NCBI RefSeq assembly: GCF_019112545.1
Contig: NW_025064885.1
Span: forward strand, 1,554,904 to 1,618,903
Direction: 5' to 3'
Source of the DNA: Guyanagaster necrorhizus
Lineage: Eukaryota > Basidiomycota > Agaricomycetes > Agaricales > Physalacriaceae
DNA length: 64,000 bases
The stretch's first letter is position 1, and each line of letters starts with the position of its first letter. Position numbers and translations under genes: made by a program. Below are positions 35,868 to 46,476 of this stretch, in pieces. Below the pieces are notes generated by a model that had not been told where the DNA came from, did no database searches, and saw only the letters and a program-made list of their open reading frames with translations.

Positions 35868-37574
35868 TTAGTGTCTAATGACCAAACCCAAGCCATCCTT
35901 TCTTCGGCTTGCCTCCAACACAATCACTCGCTCCGACTCTTCTCCTCTTTTCTCAAACCTAGAAAGGCTCACCTCCTCCAATCTGTCAGCCCTGGCCTGG
36001 ACGATATCCACCCATGCCGGTCTATTAAAATCCAGACAACCACTCATATGTAGTACTTTCAAATGCGGCACGACGACCGCTTCCAGCGTAAAAGCACTCA
36101 AATTTACATGCACGAGTTTCAGAACCCTCAACATCGGCGCTGCACGGAGCACAGAGACCAGGTCCTCCTCTAGGACGTTACCGTGCTCGAAATACAGGGC
36201 CTCGAGCGGAGCATAGGACCGTTCGACAGCCCTGCGGAGGGCAGCAAAGGTCTGCTCCCCTTCGAGCTCAGGATGTCCGACCTGGCACACTACCGTGAGG
36301 CTCTCCAGGGCAGGCAAGGTGAGGCGGTCGAGTATTTGATGGATTGCTCTCACTCCCGCAGTAGAGTAAGGCCAGGATGAGAGGGTGAGGGAACGTAGGC
36401 GGGTGCACACGACAGGAAATGACTTGCCGGTGAACACGCCGTCTGCACAGTTGACCTCGCAGCGTAGGTCGCATTCCAGCAGTTGAGGCTGGGACATGAT
36501 GGAAAGCAGGTGAATGCATGTGTCGGGCCCAGGATCAGCCCAGTCGTCGAGGAGGTGGTCGCATTTATAACTAGTGATCTGGTGCCAGGGGAGGGCGAAT
36601 GAGGATACAGGATCACGGATATTCATGGCCTCGACGATGTGCAAGTTGGGGGCAGAGTGAAACAAGTTGAGGTTATTATACCTGCTAATCTCCTCTGCGT
36701 CTGTAGAGAGGAGACAGAGCTTCGTGAGCGACGGCAGAGCGAGGCGTACGGCCGGGACGGTGGAGAATATGGCAGCAGAAAGCAAAAGATGGAGCTCGCG
36801 TATCCTGCTTGCCACGGACAAGAGAAGAGTGACGAGGGGCGGGGGGAGTTTATCGAAACTGGACTGGTTTGATATGTCGGTAATGGAAAGCGACAATGGA
36901 AAGAGCTTGGAACGGGTGAACTGGTGGGTCAGACAGCGCACATACGCATAGCGGTCTTCTTTAAAGTTGTCATCTGTGATGGTGATGTTGATGTACGACC
37001 ATAGCTCGGGGAAGGACACGGACACTGTTCGCCACTGCCTGCAGACCTGCTCGATGGACCATAGAGGGTTCTCGGTGAGCTGAATATCCCACCATTCGCT
37101 CTCGCTGGTCGACGGGGTGCGCTTGATGGGAAACACGATTGTTTCAAGAAAGATGAGAGAGAGAACTTCGGATGGAAGCCGTCGGACGGGGCTGAGGAGG
37201 CGCTTCTCTTCTTGAATAGCTTGGGAGAGCCGTTCGCGTTCGCGCTCTAGGGCAGATATGTTGTCGTCGATGATGGATAGGTGGGCGAGCAGGTCGTGGC
37301 GGTAAGAGTGGAGATGGGCGACTTGTGTTTGGAGGGCAGAGACGCGGTGGGTTTGGTCCTGGATGAGGGCGCGGATGGCGTCGGACTGTGGCGGGAGAGG
37401 CGGGACATTGGAGTTGAGGAGGCGGTTGAAAGCGGGAGGCGGGAGGGGTTCGTCGTGAAAGAGGGCGACGGTGGGTGATGCGTGGTTTGGGCAAGGGCAA
37501 CCGGTGCAAGGCGTCCAGAACATGGCGGCGAAGGGCGCGCGAGAGGAGAGGAGAGCCCATGTCAATTTTTGCAT
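35868..37574 (-). CDS. F-box-like protein with LRR-type C-terminus
   Basis: This is a single-exon protein of the expanded Agaricomycete F-box family, a likely SCF ubiquitin ligase substrate receptor. The N-terminus has a Cys/Pro cluster (FWTPCTGCPCPNHA), then a coiled coil (ALIQDQTHRVSALQTQVAHL ... ERERERLSQAIQEEK). The F-box core follows, SPVRRLPSEVLSLIFLETIV, and then CRQWRTVSVSFPELWSYI. The rest is a weak leucine-rich-repeat solenoid (SLTKLCLLSTDAEEI, LRSLTLSSWPY, LESLTVVCQVGHPEL). An alternative start at 37523 gives MFWTPCTG and may be the real one. The substrate is unknown. The gene resembles the one at 49601 in layout but not in sequence. Confidence 0.83.
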   Translation of the reverse strand: MQKLTWALLSSRAPFAAMFWTPCTGCPCPNHASPTVALFHDEPLPPPAFNRLLNSNVPPLPPQSDAIRALIQDQTHRVSALQTQVAHLHSYRHDLLAHLSIIDDNISALERERERLSQAIQEEKRLLSPVRRLPSEVLSLIFLETIVFPIKRTPSTSESEWWDIQLTENPLWSIEQVCRQWRTVSVSFPELWSYINITITDDNFKEDRYAYVRCLTHQFTRSKLFPLSLSITDISNQSSFDKLPPPLVTLLLSVASRIRELHLLLSAAIFSTVPAVRLALPSLTKLCLLSTDAEEISRYNNLNLFHSAPNLHIVEAMNIRDPVSSFALPWHQITSYKCDHLLDDWADPGPDTCIHLLSIMSQPQLLECDLRCEVNCADGVFTGKSFPVVCTRLRSLTLSSWPYSTAGVRAIHQILDRLTLPALESLTVVCQVGHPELEGEQTFAALRRAVERSYAPLEALYFEHGNVLEEDLVSVLRAAPMLRVLKLVHVNLSAFTLEAVVVPHLKVLHMSGCLDFNRPAWVDIVQARADRLEEVSLSRFEKRGEESERVIVLEASRRKDGLGLVIRH

Positions 37575-38053
37575 CCGAGGACAGGGGCAGATTGGTCAGC
37601 GTGCGTGGCCTGCGATGTAACAGTATACGCATCTCGGAGTTGCGTCGCAGGGAGTGATATACAATCCTCCGTATAAAGACACGAAACACGACGACTAGAT
37701 CCGAGTCGCCATTCCCTCAACTTTAAACAATGTTCGTCGACAACGACCGTGGTAGGCGGTCGAAGGATATGACGGCTCCGGTGGTCGGGGCGCCGAGGTC
37801 AGCTGCGAGCACATTTTATTTATTCGAGCGGGCACAGGTGGGGTCAACTGCGGATGTCGACGACGTTTCATGAATCGGAGATTGACGCAGATAATATTTG
37901 CAGAATGGGCCAGAGAGTCGGGCTGTGTGTTTATTGAGAACCGACACGACCATCGGAGTACTCTGGGATGCACACAAAAATAGAACAACAACGTGACCAA
38001 AGTCGAGATCTCGTTCATACTGGGATCTCAGCGGGCAGCCGTCCTTTTTAACC
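37575..38053. other. Divergent intergenic region, F-box and CUE-like genes
   Basis: About 480 bp separate two divergent starts. No RNA gene, repeat or supported ORF was seen. It should hold both promoters. Confidence 0.4.
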
Positions 38054-39688
38054 ATGAGCCACTCCAGTTCGTCCCATTATTCTCTATTATCATCACCCAA
38101 TTTCTTGCACTAATCTAATCTGTTTCAACTAGGACGGCCCATGCTTGTTCGCCAGGACACCGACAACCTCCTCAGCTACTACGAATCCCCTCTCGCAGAC
38201 AAGGGCCTTGTGTCCTCCTCCTCGTACTCATCATCATCAGACTCCAGCTGCAGCCAGTATTCCAAAGAGTCTCCAGTCGCGTCACCACGTCGAACCGAAG
38301 ATACTGCGGTCCGGCAGCACATGCCCGTCAACAGATCCCAGTCTGACGCCCACGATATCACGCCCTCCTCGTCCATGCCAGACACCGACGTTACCTTCTC
38401 ACCCGAAAACCCTGCTTCATATCTCAACTACCAGCCCGGTCTACATGCAACCGCAGGTCCATTGCCCCCGCCCCCAAGACTGGATCCACCTCCACGTTCA
38501 TCACGACGACGGGCCGACATTGAAGCAGTGAAACAGGCACTCCAGCTCCCTCCGTCCGTCTCTGCAGCGTTATCGAAACGGGCAGCCGCATCGTAAGCTT
38601 CTCTTGTTCATATCAATTCTTCACACTTTTCACACGCTCACAGATCCCATCGACGAGAGGGCGCGTCAGACTCGGAGCCGTCGCCGGACGTCGTCATCCA
38701 GCCACCACCGCGCAACGACAGCCTCCCTGAAGACCGAGAATGGGTCAGCGTCACTCCCCCGCCCTCCAAGAAGCGTGTGTCCGCCGAACTCTCCATCTCT
38801 TCCGGCGAAGACCTCCCCCCCACACCCAGCCCTCCGCCAAAGTCCCTCCGTAACAGTCTCACCCGTGGCCTCCGGCGCATCTCTCTCCCCAGATCGTCAC
38901 CCAGCCGGACCCCCTCCCCGCCCCAGCTCTCCCCCCGCCCACCACAAATTAAAATTAAAGACCTCTACCCTTCTGCCATGTACTGCTCAGAGTTCTCCCC
39001 CAATCTCACCACCCTCGAACGCTGTGCCCTCTACACTACAAAGATCAATGAACTCGCCCTCTACGACTGTGGCCTCACTGACTGGCTCTTTGAAGCTCGC
39101 CTCAGAAATGCGTCCCCAGTCTTTACCCCGAAACTCAGGAATGCCTCTCACGGCAGCAACGGCAGTGAAGCTACCTTTCCTCTTCGTCCAGATGCAAGTG
39201 TCGCTACTGACCTCTCCTCACCCTCTACACCCAATCCCACCGTTGTCCTTCCCTACCCAAACCTTCCCCCTCGAACTTCGTCCATGAAGAGCGGCTTTTT
39301 CGCTTCTCTAGGCCGCAAAGCCAGCGTCAGTCGCACAACAGCTCCTCAGCCTCTTCGTCAGCAACCACAGCACCCTACTCCATCGCGTTCCGTCCTCACA
39401 AAGCGACCCACCATCTCCCCCAGCGTCCCAGGCGGTCCAAGAGCAAAGCGCATCTCCAGGAGTCACACCATGCTCCTTAGCCCGACCAGTACCACCACAG
39501 AGATCCTTGCCGAGTCAACAGCCACGGCTGACTCCGACTTTGACGTCCAGCTTGACAAACTCGCTGTCTTATTACCCCATGCAGATCGTGACATCCTTGC
39601 CGGATACCTCCGACGCGCAGGCCAAGACATGATTGCTATTGGCTTGTATCTTGAAGATGAAAAAATGGGCAGGATACGCACCCAATAG
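38054..39688 (+). CDS. Disordered Ser/Pro-rich protein with CUE-like C-terminus
   Basis: The family is not recognised. The likely start at 38054 splices MSHS|RRPMLVRQDTDNLLSYYE across an intron with a weak donor (A|GTTCGT). If that intron is wrong, the start is at 38141. A second intron lies at about 38595-38642. Most of the chain is Ser/Pro-rich with many SP and RRxS sites (SPSRTPSPPQLSPRPP, RGLRRISLPRSSPS), suggesting heavy phosphorylation. A central ordered block reads KIKDLYPSAMYCSEFSPNLT and LERCALYTTKINELALYDCG. The C-terminal 45 residues (QLDKLAVLLPHADRDILAGY, then LRRAGQDMIAIGLYLEDEK) look like a three-helix CUE/UBA ubiquitin-binding fold. That suggests a signalling or ubiquitin adaptor, but this is inference. 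It ends at TAG 39686-39688. Confidence 0.7.
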
Positions 39689-39791
39689 CATTCCCTTGTC
39701 ATTGCTTACTACATTCTCTTTTACCCTTTCTCTCCCCATATCCTTTGTTCTCACCGTCCAATAACAGCAGGTCTAAAAGTACCACATCTCC

Positions 39792-41508
39792 TCATGCTCG
39801 AATTCCCCGGAAATACTTTTCGACTCGTTGGCACAGCGACCAGAACACCACAATCATGCACGCACCACGTTGTCTCGGTGCTTGTTGTTGCTGTTGCTGA
39901 ACTGCAACTGTTCCCCATCCCGGTTCTGTGTTCCGTCGTTTCCCCCTACTACTATTCCCACCCATACCCAGCAGATTCTCCACCTCGTACAAACTGCTCG
40001 TATCCGACCGCTCAGACATACTCCCAGATGCTTGCCCATATTGCTGCAATGGCTGACTGTGCCGCATTCCTTGAGGTGCTGCACCACATTGCATCCAGCC
40101 TTTGCTCACGTTCCGCACAAACCCTCCACCTTGCACGCCTCGGTTATTGAGTGGCGTTCTCTGGATCTATGAATACCTTCCAGTGGCGTACACCAAATAT
40201 GGAGAATACATACCCCGTTTGCTTCCATACCACCCAATACAGTACCAACTCCGAATGTTCTTAGCGGTGGTCGAGCATTGACATCATCTCCACCCTGCCT
40301 CGGCAGAGAGGAGCTGCTCAGATTAAGTGATTCATTACCGGATGGCTGCTGCACAGTCAGATTTGGGGCCAAAAGAACTTTGCGTTTCATTTTCTCGTGT
40401 TGCGCCTGACAGCCATGAGCGCCTGGCGAGAAAACACCCCCCCAGATAACGAACCTTTAGCTTCTGGTATTCCCGATCCCGATCCCTCGACGCTTCTTGC
40501 AGCTCTCGCACCTTTCGTCGTTCCAATTCCACATCACGCTCTAGTTCTTGTTTCAAATATTCGTCAAAGATCTGGGGTCGTCAAAGGTGGCGTACCAGCA
40601 ATCTTATTATTCAATAACGATATCTCACTGTTGGCTGGCAGACGATGAATCAACGAACGAAACCATGAAACAGGGTACCTTCTCTGATGACGCTGTCAAG
40701 TTGCTTTTGAATTTGAGTGTTCTTGTCGGTGAGATTTCGTACAACCGCTTGTTGGAAGGAGCTGAACATATATGCACATCAACAGAAGAGCGTCCTGGAA
40801 TGACAATCACCTTTCTTGATATATCTGGTATTGCCAGAACGATATCGCACTATCAAGACTCAATCAAGCATAGAATCTCCTTGATGAAACACGCACCGGG
40901 AACAAATCTCGAGAATGATCGATGGCGTTAGACCCGATAGGACAGACTAGATAGGCCCGTGAGATACAGTCGTTGTATGCATTTCACATGTACCGTTTTG
41001 TAATCATTCGATGGATGGAGTGAGCAGACCTAAGCTCTGTTTCCATTGATGCTGATCGTGCCAAGGCGAAGAGACGCACCACGACGTCGTCCCTGTATCT
41101 AGGTGAGTAAGGAAGTATTGATGAAAATGAGCGACACCGACGGTTCAGTCAGGCTCGCTTCGCATGCTTCGAGGACGGATTAGAAGAGAAGAAGCAGGAC
41201 GAAGGCCTAGGCACCTGGACATAGACGCGCCGCGTTGAACAACTCGTTTGCACAATCCACTATATTGAACCATAACCGAATCAGTTTCAAATGATAGAGG
41301 TAGTCTTTCGCACCGCAGAAGATGTGAGAGCCTTGTTTCTTCTCTGTCAGTCCCTCATGCTCATCTACCCGAAGAAGAGCTTACATGTGGTCTGGATCGC
41401 GTTTCAGCAAAAAGACGTTAGGCGAGATGGAAGGGTGCTCACCACGACGGCTTTGTCCGTGAGCAGTTTACGACAAGTCAACCGGTTGCATTTCAGGTCT
41501 GTTTCCAT
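39792..41508 (-). CDS. HEI10: HEI10/CCNB1IP1-like meiotic RING protein
   Basis: This is a predicted RING SUMO/ubiquitin ligase that marks and stabilises meiotic crossovers. The family signature appears only after splicing many tiny exons. Exon 1 (41508-41443) gives METDLKCNRLTCRKLLTDKA then VV. A 7-nt exon (41391-41385) adds TT and the first base of Cys. An 18-nt exon (41331-41314) adds CSHIFC. A 45-nt exon (41259-41215) adds VDCANELFNAARLCP. A 25-nt exon (41166-41142) adds ACEASLTEP. A 13-nt exon (41092-41080) adds DDVV. A 36-nt exon (41029-40994) adds VCSLHPSNDYKT. An exon at 40946-40897 adds SVLSGLTPSIILEICSR. Then come AISFWQYQIYQE, FQQAVVRNLTDKNTQIQKQL and EANSEISLLNNKIA. A coiled coil (MKQELERDVELERRKVREL) precedes a disordered tail with a poly-Gln stretch. 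The exact 3' end is uncertain. Confidence 0.82.
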
Positions 41509-41933
41509 TCCACAGCAGCCCGTTGATGGTGGTGGTGGTGGTGGTCGGCAAAGAATGGATATGACGAAATGACGCGTTTCTGCTGTCACGTGGTGGCGTT
41601 TTTCTCGCGTCTGTACCGGTGCAATTATGACAAGGAGGCTATCAGTCCATATCTTACCTACTGTTATATCCAGAGAAATCATCAGCGTCCTCACCCTGAA
41701 ACTACTCTCCCATTGACGAATGTGTAGTGGAAAGAAATGACCAGTTCGAGAGTCAGTATACTTGTACTCAAAGCGAAACTATAGTTCCTTACTACAACAA
41801 TCATCCTATTATATATACGCTCTACATTATCATACATACACATATACCGCTGACTCTCTCCAAAATTCTGGCCTAGGCACTACCTAATGTAGGTTCGCTC
41901 TAATGACTACGTTCAATGGAAACGCCAGGGGAT
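41509..41933. other. Intergenic upstream of the HEI10-like gene
   Basis: This contains the presumed HEI10 promoter. A short run of GGT triplets lies near 41528-41550 and a TATA-rich patch near 41810-41822. No supported coding exon was seen. Confidence 0.4.
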
Positions 41934-42310
41934 TCAGCGATAGTTAAACTCATGCAGAGCTTGACGCTTTGACGGAGCAAGCGGATCCGGCTGGTCAATG
42001 CGACGCTTCTTGGCAGGAGAGGACAGAACCATCGTCGGACCTGGTAAAATGCTCATATTGTCAATGTAAGCAACATACACATCCTCTTTCAAGGCTCCCT
42101 TCTTTATGCACCAATGACTGAGGTTGAACCTCACATCAACTGTCACACCACAAAGACTCACTATACAGTTTGGGGTACACGGGCTTATCCTCAGAGTCAT
42201 ATAGAGGAAGAGAATCGATCCAGCATTGCCTACCTGGAAATGTTACTAGTCAAAAAAACAGCCCAATGGCATTGATTGACACTCACCCCTAGTACTCAAT
42301 GAACCCAAGC
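41934..42310 (-). CDS. Possible terminal exons of an unrecognised minus-strand gene
   Basis: Three minus-strand pieces join in frame by good splice signals. The first ends at 42287 (GSLSTR) with donor GTGAGT. A 53-nt intron (42286-42234) leads to 42233-42162, encoding GRQCWIDSLPLYDSEDKPVY then PKLY. A 121-nt intron (42161-42041) leads to 42040-41934, encoding PTMVLSSPAKKRRIDQPDPL and APSKRQALHEFNYR with TGA. The last exon has a basic NLS-like motif (KKRRID). The 5' part would have to lie antisense to the Gly-rich ORF, where the reading is His-rich and unconvincing. It may therefore be a gene fragment, an antisense transcript or chance. No homologous family is recognised. Confidence 0.25.
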
Positions 42311-42721
42311 TCGTATCCACCACGACCACCGCCGCCTCCACCGCAGCAGTACGGAGGAGGTGGATATGGTGGATATGGTGGTGATGCAGGTGCTTATGGT
42401 GGATATGGTAGCGGCACTTATGGAGGCGGTCGCTCTGCATACGGAGTAGACTCTGGTGCACCTCGAGGTGGTCCACCGCCCAACTCTTATGGCGGCTATG
42501 GTGGTTATGGATCTGGCGGGGCTGCTTATGGTGGTGGTAGCGGCGGAGGTTATGGTGGCTATGGGCAGGGAGGCAGCTACGGAGGCAGTGGCGGCGGCAG
42601 CGGCAGTTACGGTGGTGGCTCTGGAAGTTACGGCCAATCCATTAATGGTTATGGCGGTTACAGCAGTGGAGGCCGTGGAAGCGGCGGATACTCATCCAGA
42701 GGTCGGGGACGTGCTTGGTGA
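42299..42721 (+). CDS. Gly/Tyr/Ser-rich low-complexity protein
   Basis: This is an uninterrupted ORF of 140 codons, starting at 42299 with MNPSSYPPRPPPPPPQQYGG. The body is built from YGGYGG and SGGGSG units, and the end is an RGG/RG-like tail (GRGSGGYSSRGRGRAW). Synonymous codons vary across the repeats (GGA, GGT, GGC; TAT, TAC), which favours selection on protein sequence over a simple DNA repeat. Such tails occur in RNA-binding and phase-separating proteins, usually with an RRM, but no RRM or other domain is visible upstream. It could be a stand-alone disordered protein or the last exon of a gene whose 5' exons I cannot see. A splice acceptor (CCCCTAG) lies just before the ATG. Confidence 0.5.
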   Translation: MNPSSYPPRPPPPPPQQYGGGGYGGYGGDAGAYGGYGSGTYGGGRSAYGVDSGAPRGGPPPNSYGGYGGYGSGGAAYGGGSGGGYGGYGQGGSYGGSGGGSGSYGGGSGSYGQSINGYGGYSSGGRGSGGYSSRGRGRAW

Positions 42722-42890
42722 TAAGTTACTTAGTACCCATTCTCGCTACATGTGTACATAAACTAAATGTAAGTACTAATCCACGGCAGTCAACATCTGA
42801 GCACCGTATTCAACCCGGAGACACAAGTATATCGGCGAATGCTGTTATGAAAAAACAAAAGATGTAGATATAACAAAAGAATACACTTAG

Positions 42891-45116
42891 TTAGAATCCG
42901 CCAATTCCGCCCATACCCCCGATACCTCCCAAATTACCCGCATGACTGCCTTGCAGCATCGATCCTCCACCTGGCATCATGCCGGGCCCGCCCATGGGAG
43001 GAATTGTGCCAGGCGGCATCGAACCAGCTCCCCCACCTTGATTCACACCACCCACGGGAATGCATGTCAGAACCAAGGTATAATTCTTAGCCCTCGCTTT
43101 CTCCTTGCGTCGAATTTTCTTCTCCTTTCGCCTCTTCTTCTTGTCAGCTTTCATCTCAGATCGCCTTCGTCTGGCATCCAAGATCTCCTGATTATATCCA
43201 GCACGTCCGTACATGCTACCGTACCCAGCCTGAGCGGCTTCATACCGCTCAGCCCCAGACGCTTCAGAATCAGAGGATGAAGATGTAGAGTCGCTGTCGT
43301 CAGCTGCATCGTCGTTGTACAAGTACAATGGCAAATCAGCAACACCCACATGGGGTCCTGAGCGCCTCTCCCGACCTTTGTAAAGAACGGCCTCGATGCC
43401 TCGGCTGACGAAAAATGACGCATTCCACAGGTCAATGAGGTCGGCGCTTAATGTAGCCCTCTTGGGCTTATGAGCTGCATTGGATACACCAGGAACGGGA
43501 AGCCTGCCAGCCCAGGCGAGGGATAAATCCTATAAAGAAAGATTTGAGAAGGACGGTATTCCATCACCAGCGCATACCTGTACGAAACGAGCCCAATCTT
43601 CGATGTAAACGTCGTGCGGTTGAAGAACAGCAGGCATACGAGGGATATGCTCCAAGAAGGCATCCATATCCTGGATTTTCAAAGACTCGAAGGGTGTGTA
43701 GGGGCAAGCAGCATTGATAGGCCTGGAGAAACCTTCCGGAGCAGCGAGCTGCTGCTGCTGCTCGTTGGGGAAACCGATACTAGGGGACGTACTTGGCATG
43801 ACGGCAGTCGGTGCCATAGCACCAGGAAGGGGACTCGCAGCACGGGAACGAGAGCCCAGGTTACCCTCCATCCCAGGGTATGAGCTACCACCAGCATAAG
43901 GAGCACCAAGGCCAGGGACATAACCCCCTGCGACTGGAGTGGGAGCAGCATATTGGGGCCCGCCCGTGTATGCAGCTCGAGTTCCTCCCGGGCCATACGG
44001 TCCTGCAGGTGCACCATAGGACGAACCGCCACTGCTTGCATATCCCGGAACGCCAAAGTTTCCGCTCAGCTTACGAGCTCTCTCGGCGGCAGACTCGTGC
44101 GTGCTATACTTTCTCGGGCGGCCGAGGGCGCTTTCCCCTCCGTGTTCAATGTTCAACTCAGAGAACTGGTCTGCCAGGCCAGCGGCACCTCGGTCGCGAC
44201 CATAGGCACTGCCTGTGGAGCCTGCAGTGCCGTAAGCGCCTGCAGGGACGCCACCGGGGGCGTCAGGGTAATATGCTCCGCCGCTACCAGCATAACTAGG
44301 AGCGCCTGAAGTAGGGAAAGCGAGGGATCCAGGAGCGCCGGCATTGAAGCTCTTGCGGCGTTCCCTAGCAACGGCGTCTCGCTCACGGGCATAGCGTAGC
44401 TCATCATCGTCACGACGAGCCTGACTTAGGAAATCTTTCTCCCTAAGCAGCTTGGAGGACTCTTTCTCTTCCTTTCTTCTTCGTTTTTCTTCAGATCGTT
44501 GCCTGATTCACATGAATGGGGTATGAATGGGCAGAACGAGGGTAAGAAGCTTACCAGTCTTTCAGGGCACCGAAAGCACCACGCTGCCAAGACTCTGTGA
44601 AATCCTAAAGGGCTCAGTGAGTTCTCCGTTGCATGAACGGCATTGAAAGCGCGCACTTCACTAGCTGGCTGGGCTCCTGGCGGCAAAACCTGAGTAGCCT
44701 CCGCGGGAATCCATTGGATGCCAGTTACGATGCCGTTGGGTGTCTTGTAGCTGATGATCGCAAAGATCGAACGTCAAGAGAACTCCTTTCAAGCTTGAAT
44801 AGAGACAAACCTCGCTGGGACGGCTCTGTAGTATGCATATCAGTCTCCATCAAGTGAACTGGTAATAGGCTTACTTGAAAGGATGGTAGATAAGGCGCCC
44901 ATCGTTAGACGTAGACGTTGTATAGGTGATAGAGCCTGCAGCTGGGACATTTTGACTGCCATTGGGCGATGGGTAGGCCTGGAGCTGGTTGTTGTAGGGC
45001 GAGGGCGTTATCGGGGCTTGGTAGGGGGACGGAGCCCTGTACGGCGAAGGCGCTCTATACGGCGAGGGCGCTCTGTACGGGGAAGGAGCACGGTAGGGTG
45101 AAGGAGCGCGGTGCAT
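42891..45116 (-). CDS. Large disordered protein with PSPYRA repeats and basic region
   Basis: The product is of unknown function. The start at 45116 gives MHRAPSPYRAPSP, with five tandem PSPYRA-type units. A Pro/Gln region and a block around GRLIYHPFK follow. After introns comes a charged coiled coil (QRSEEKRRRKEEKESSKLLR, RRDDDELRYARERDAVARER). A Gly/Tyr/Ala-rich stretch follows (SGGSSYGAPAGPYGPGGTRA). An ordered domain begins near 43720 (CPYTPFESLKIQDMDAFLEH) and continues VYIEDWARFVQ|DLSLAWAGRL and LIDLWNASFFVSRGIEAVLY; this resembles the basidiomycete DUF6699-type domain. Then an acidic Ser patch, a strong nuclear-localisation-like basic run (KADKKKRRKEKKIRRKEK) and a Gly/Met-rich tail ending GGIGGF with TAA at 42891-42893. 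A 95-bp piece of it is copied in inverted orientation at the right edge of the window. Confidence 0.72.
43971..44065 (-). repeat. Source copy of the 95-bp inverted duplication
   Basis: These 95 bp, inside the coding sequence of the disordered protein, are the exact reverse complement of 63906-64000. They encode GNFGVPGYASSGGSSYGAPA and the following PYGPGGTRAA region. The identity runs up to the window edge, so the full length of the duplication is unknown. Confidence 0.9.
45026..45112 (-). repeat. Coding minisatellite, PSPYRA hexapeptide repeats
   Basis: About five 18-bp units encode PSPYRA in tandem at the N-terminus of the disordered protein. Units differ at synonymous positions, so the array is not freshly expanded. 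Each unit contains an SP site with a nearby Tyr, loosely like RNA polymerase II CTD repeats. Confidence 0.7.
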
Positions 45117-45383
45117 TGGAGAACCGCTGGTGTGATGGAGATGGTAAGGAAGAAAGAACAAGTACCCTTATAACTTCTCGAAGAAGGATTGGACTAGATC
45201 CCGTTACTAATTCCAATGATGATATGGCTGATATGTCACGAGCAAGTGACAATTCCACCTCGAGGCTTGAATTCCCTGCACAATAATGTTCGTATGATAC
45301 AGAAAGCAAATACGAATCCAAAATAATAGATATGAAACTGAGGGAGCGATATGCAGGTAATCTAATGCAAACTTGCCCGTCCA

Positions 45384-46257
45384 TTAAAAGAATCTCCAGT
45401 ACACAAAGATGATCAATATTAGCACGATGGCACCCACGGGTGCATATTGTCGCAGCATCGCTTGCCAGTTGATATTCCTCGCGGCTTTGCGATACTTTTC
45501 CGATTCGGAACGCAGCGACGTCGAAAGGTGGGACATGCCTGGAGCGAACACTTTAAGCTAGGAATACTGTGTTGGTAAAGGGCCCACGTACGATCTAGCG
45601 AATCGCCTCTCCACAGCAGTTCCTCCATATTCTTGGTCATTATTCTCGTCACATCTTGCAAATCGTCATTCAGCTTGTCGAGTCCAGACGCTGCAGCATT
45701 CGCCGTCCGTGTATCTCGATACAGTCGTGCTGTTTTTGACATGAACGTGTCTGGGTCTCGCTGAGCCAAGTTACGATAAACGGCCTAAACCACACGTACC
45801 GAAACCTACAAAGGCGTAGGGCTTGCGAACGGACTCGACTTTTGGCCCATACGTTGTGGCGAACTCCTTTGAAAGTTCATCCAGGTATGAAAAAGCGAGT
45901 TTTCTGGGATAGGATTTATCGGCTATAGTGAGGAATATGACATTGTCGGCGATGAGGTAACTGGAAGAGACACGGCTCAGTCAGACTCGACATGCAGTAT
46001 GCGAAGGGTTGCTACTCACTGTAGTGTGTATTGGCCACTTTCAATAGAGCAACGAGGTTCCGAGTTGGGCGTTATTCTGCGACAGATCAATTTGGACTGC
46101 TGCTTATGTTCCTGCAAGGCTTGTTCCGTCTTTTCGATAAAATTAGTGTATATGTTTCATATAAGAAGACACCGAATATACTCACCTGCTCATCATCAAC
46201 ACTGGCAGCAAGAGGAAGGGAGTCAGACGCCCTTACGATGATGGTAGAGCGGACCAT
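45384..46257 (-). CDS. SEC22: ER-Golgi v-SNARE SEC22
   Basis: This longin-domain R-SNARE mediates transport between ER and Golgi. The start at 46257 gives MVRSTIIVRASDSLPLAASV. An upstream ATG at 46320 only adds a non-conserved leader. The longin domain continues VKLIFRRITPNSEPRCSIES, LHYLIADNVIFLTIADKSYP, LAFSYLDELSKEFATTYGPK and FVGF|DPDTFMSKTARLY. The SNARE motif follows, NAAASGLDKLNDDLQDVTRI with MTKNMEELLWRGDSLD, which contains the layer-zero Arg. The tail anchor is WQAMLRQYAPVGAIVLILIF then VYWRFF with TAA at 45384-45386. About five short introns are present. All elements of the family are complete. Confidence 0.92.
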
Positions 46258-46476
46258 GAAGGTAGCATACAACAAGTTGAGGCTTGGATTCAGACACGAA
46301 GACGCCAAAGCACGTGCCACGTATTCGCCACGTGCGCATCCTTCCTATTCGAGAAATTGAAGGAGCCGATCCGCCGCAAATGACAATTGAATGCAACCAA
46401 TATTGCCAAGTTGGCTTCGGTTTCCTTTGCCGGAACGACGCTGCCGTATCATGCTCCTCTTTCCTTGACCACCATC

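Noticed and set aside
40548..40931. Plus-strand ORF of 127 codons
   Set aside because: It is antisense to the HEI10-like exons, which carry clear family motifs.
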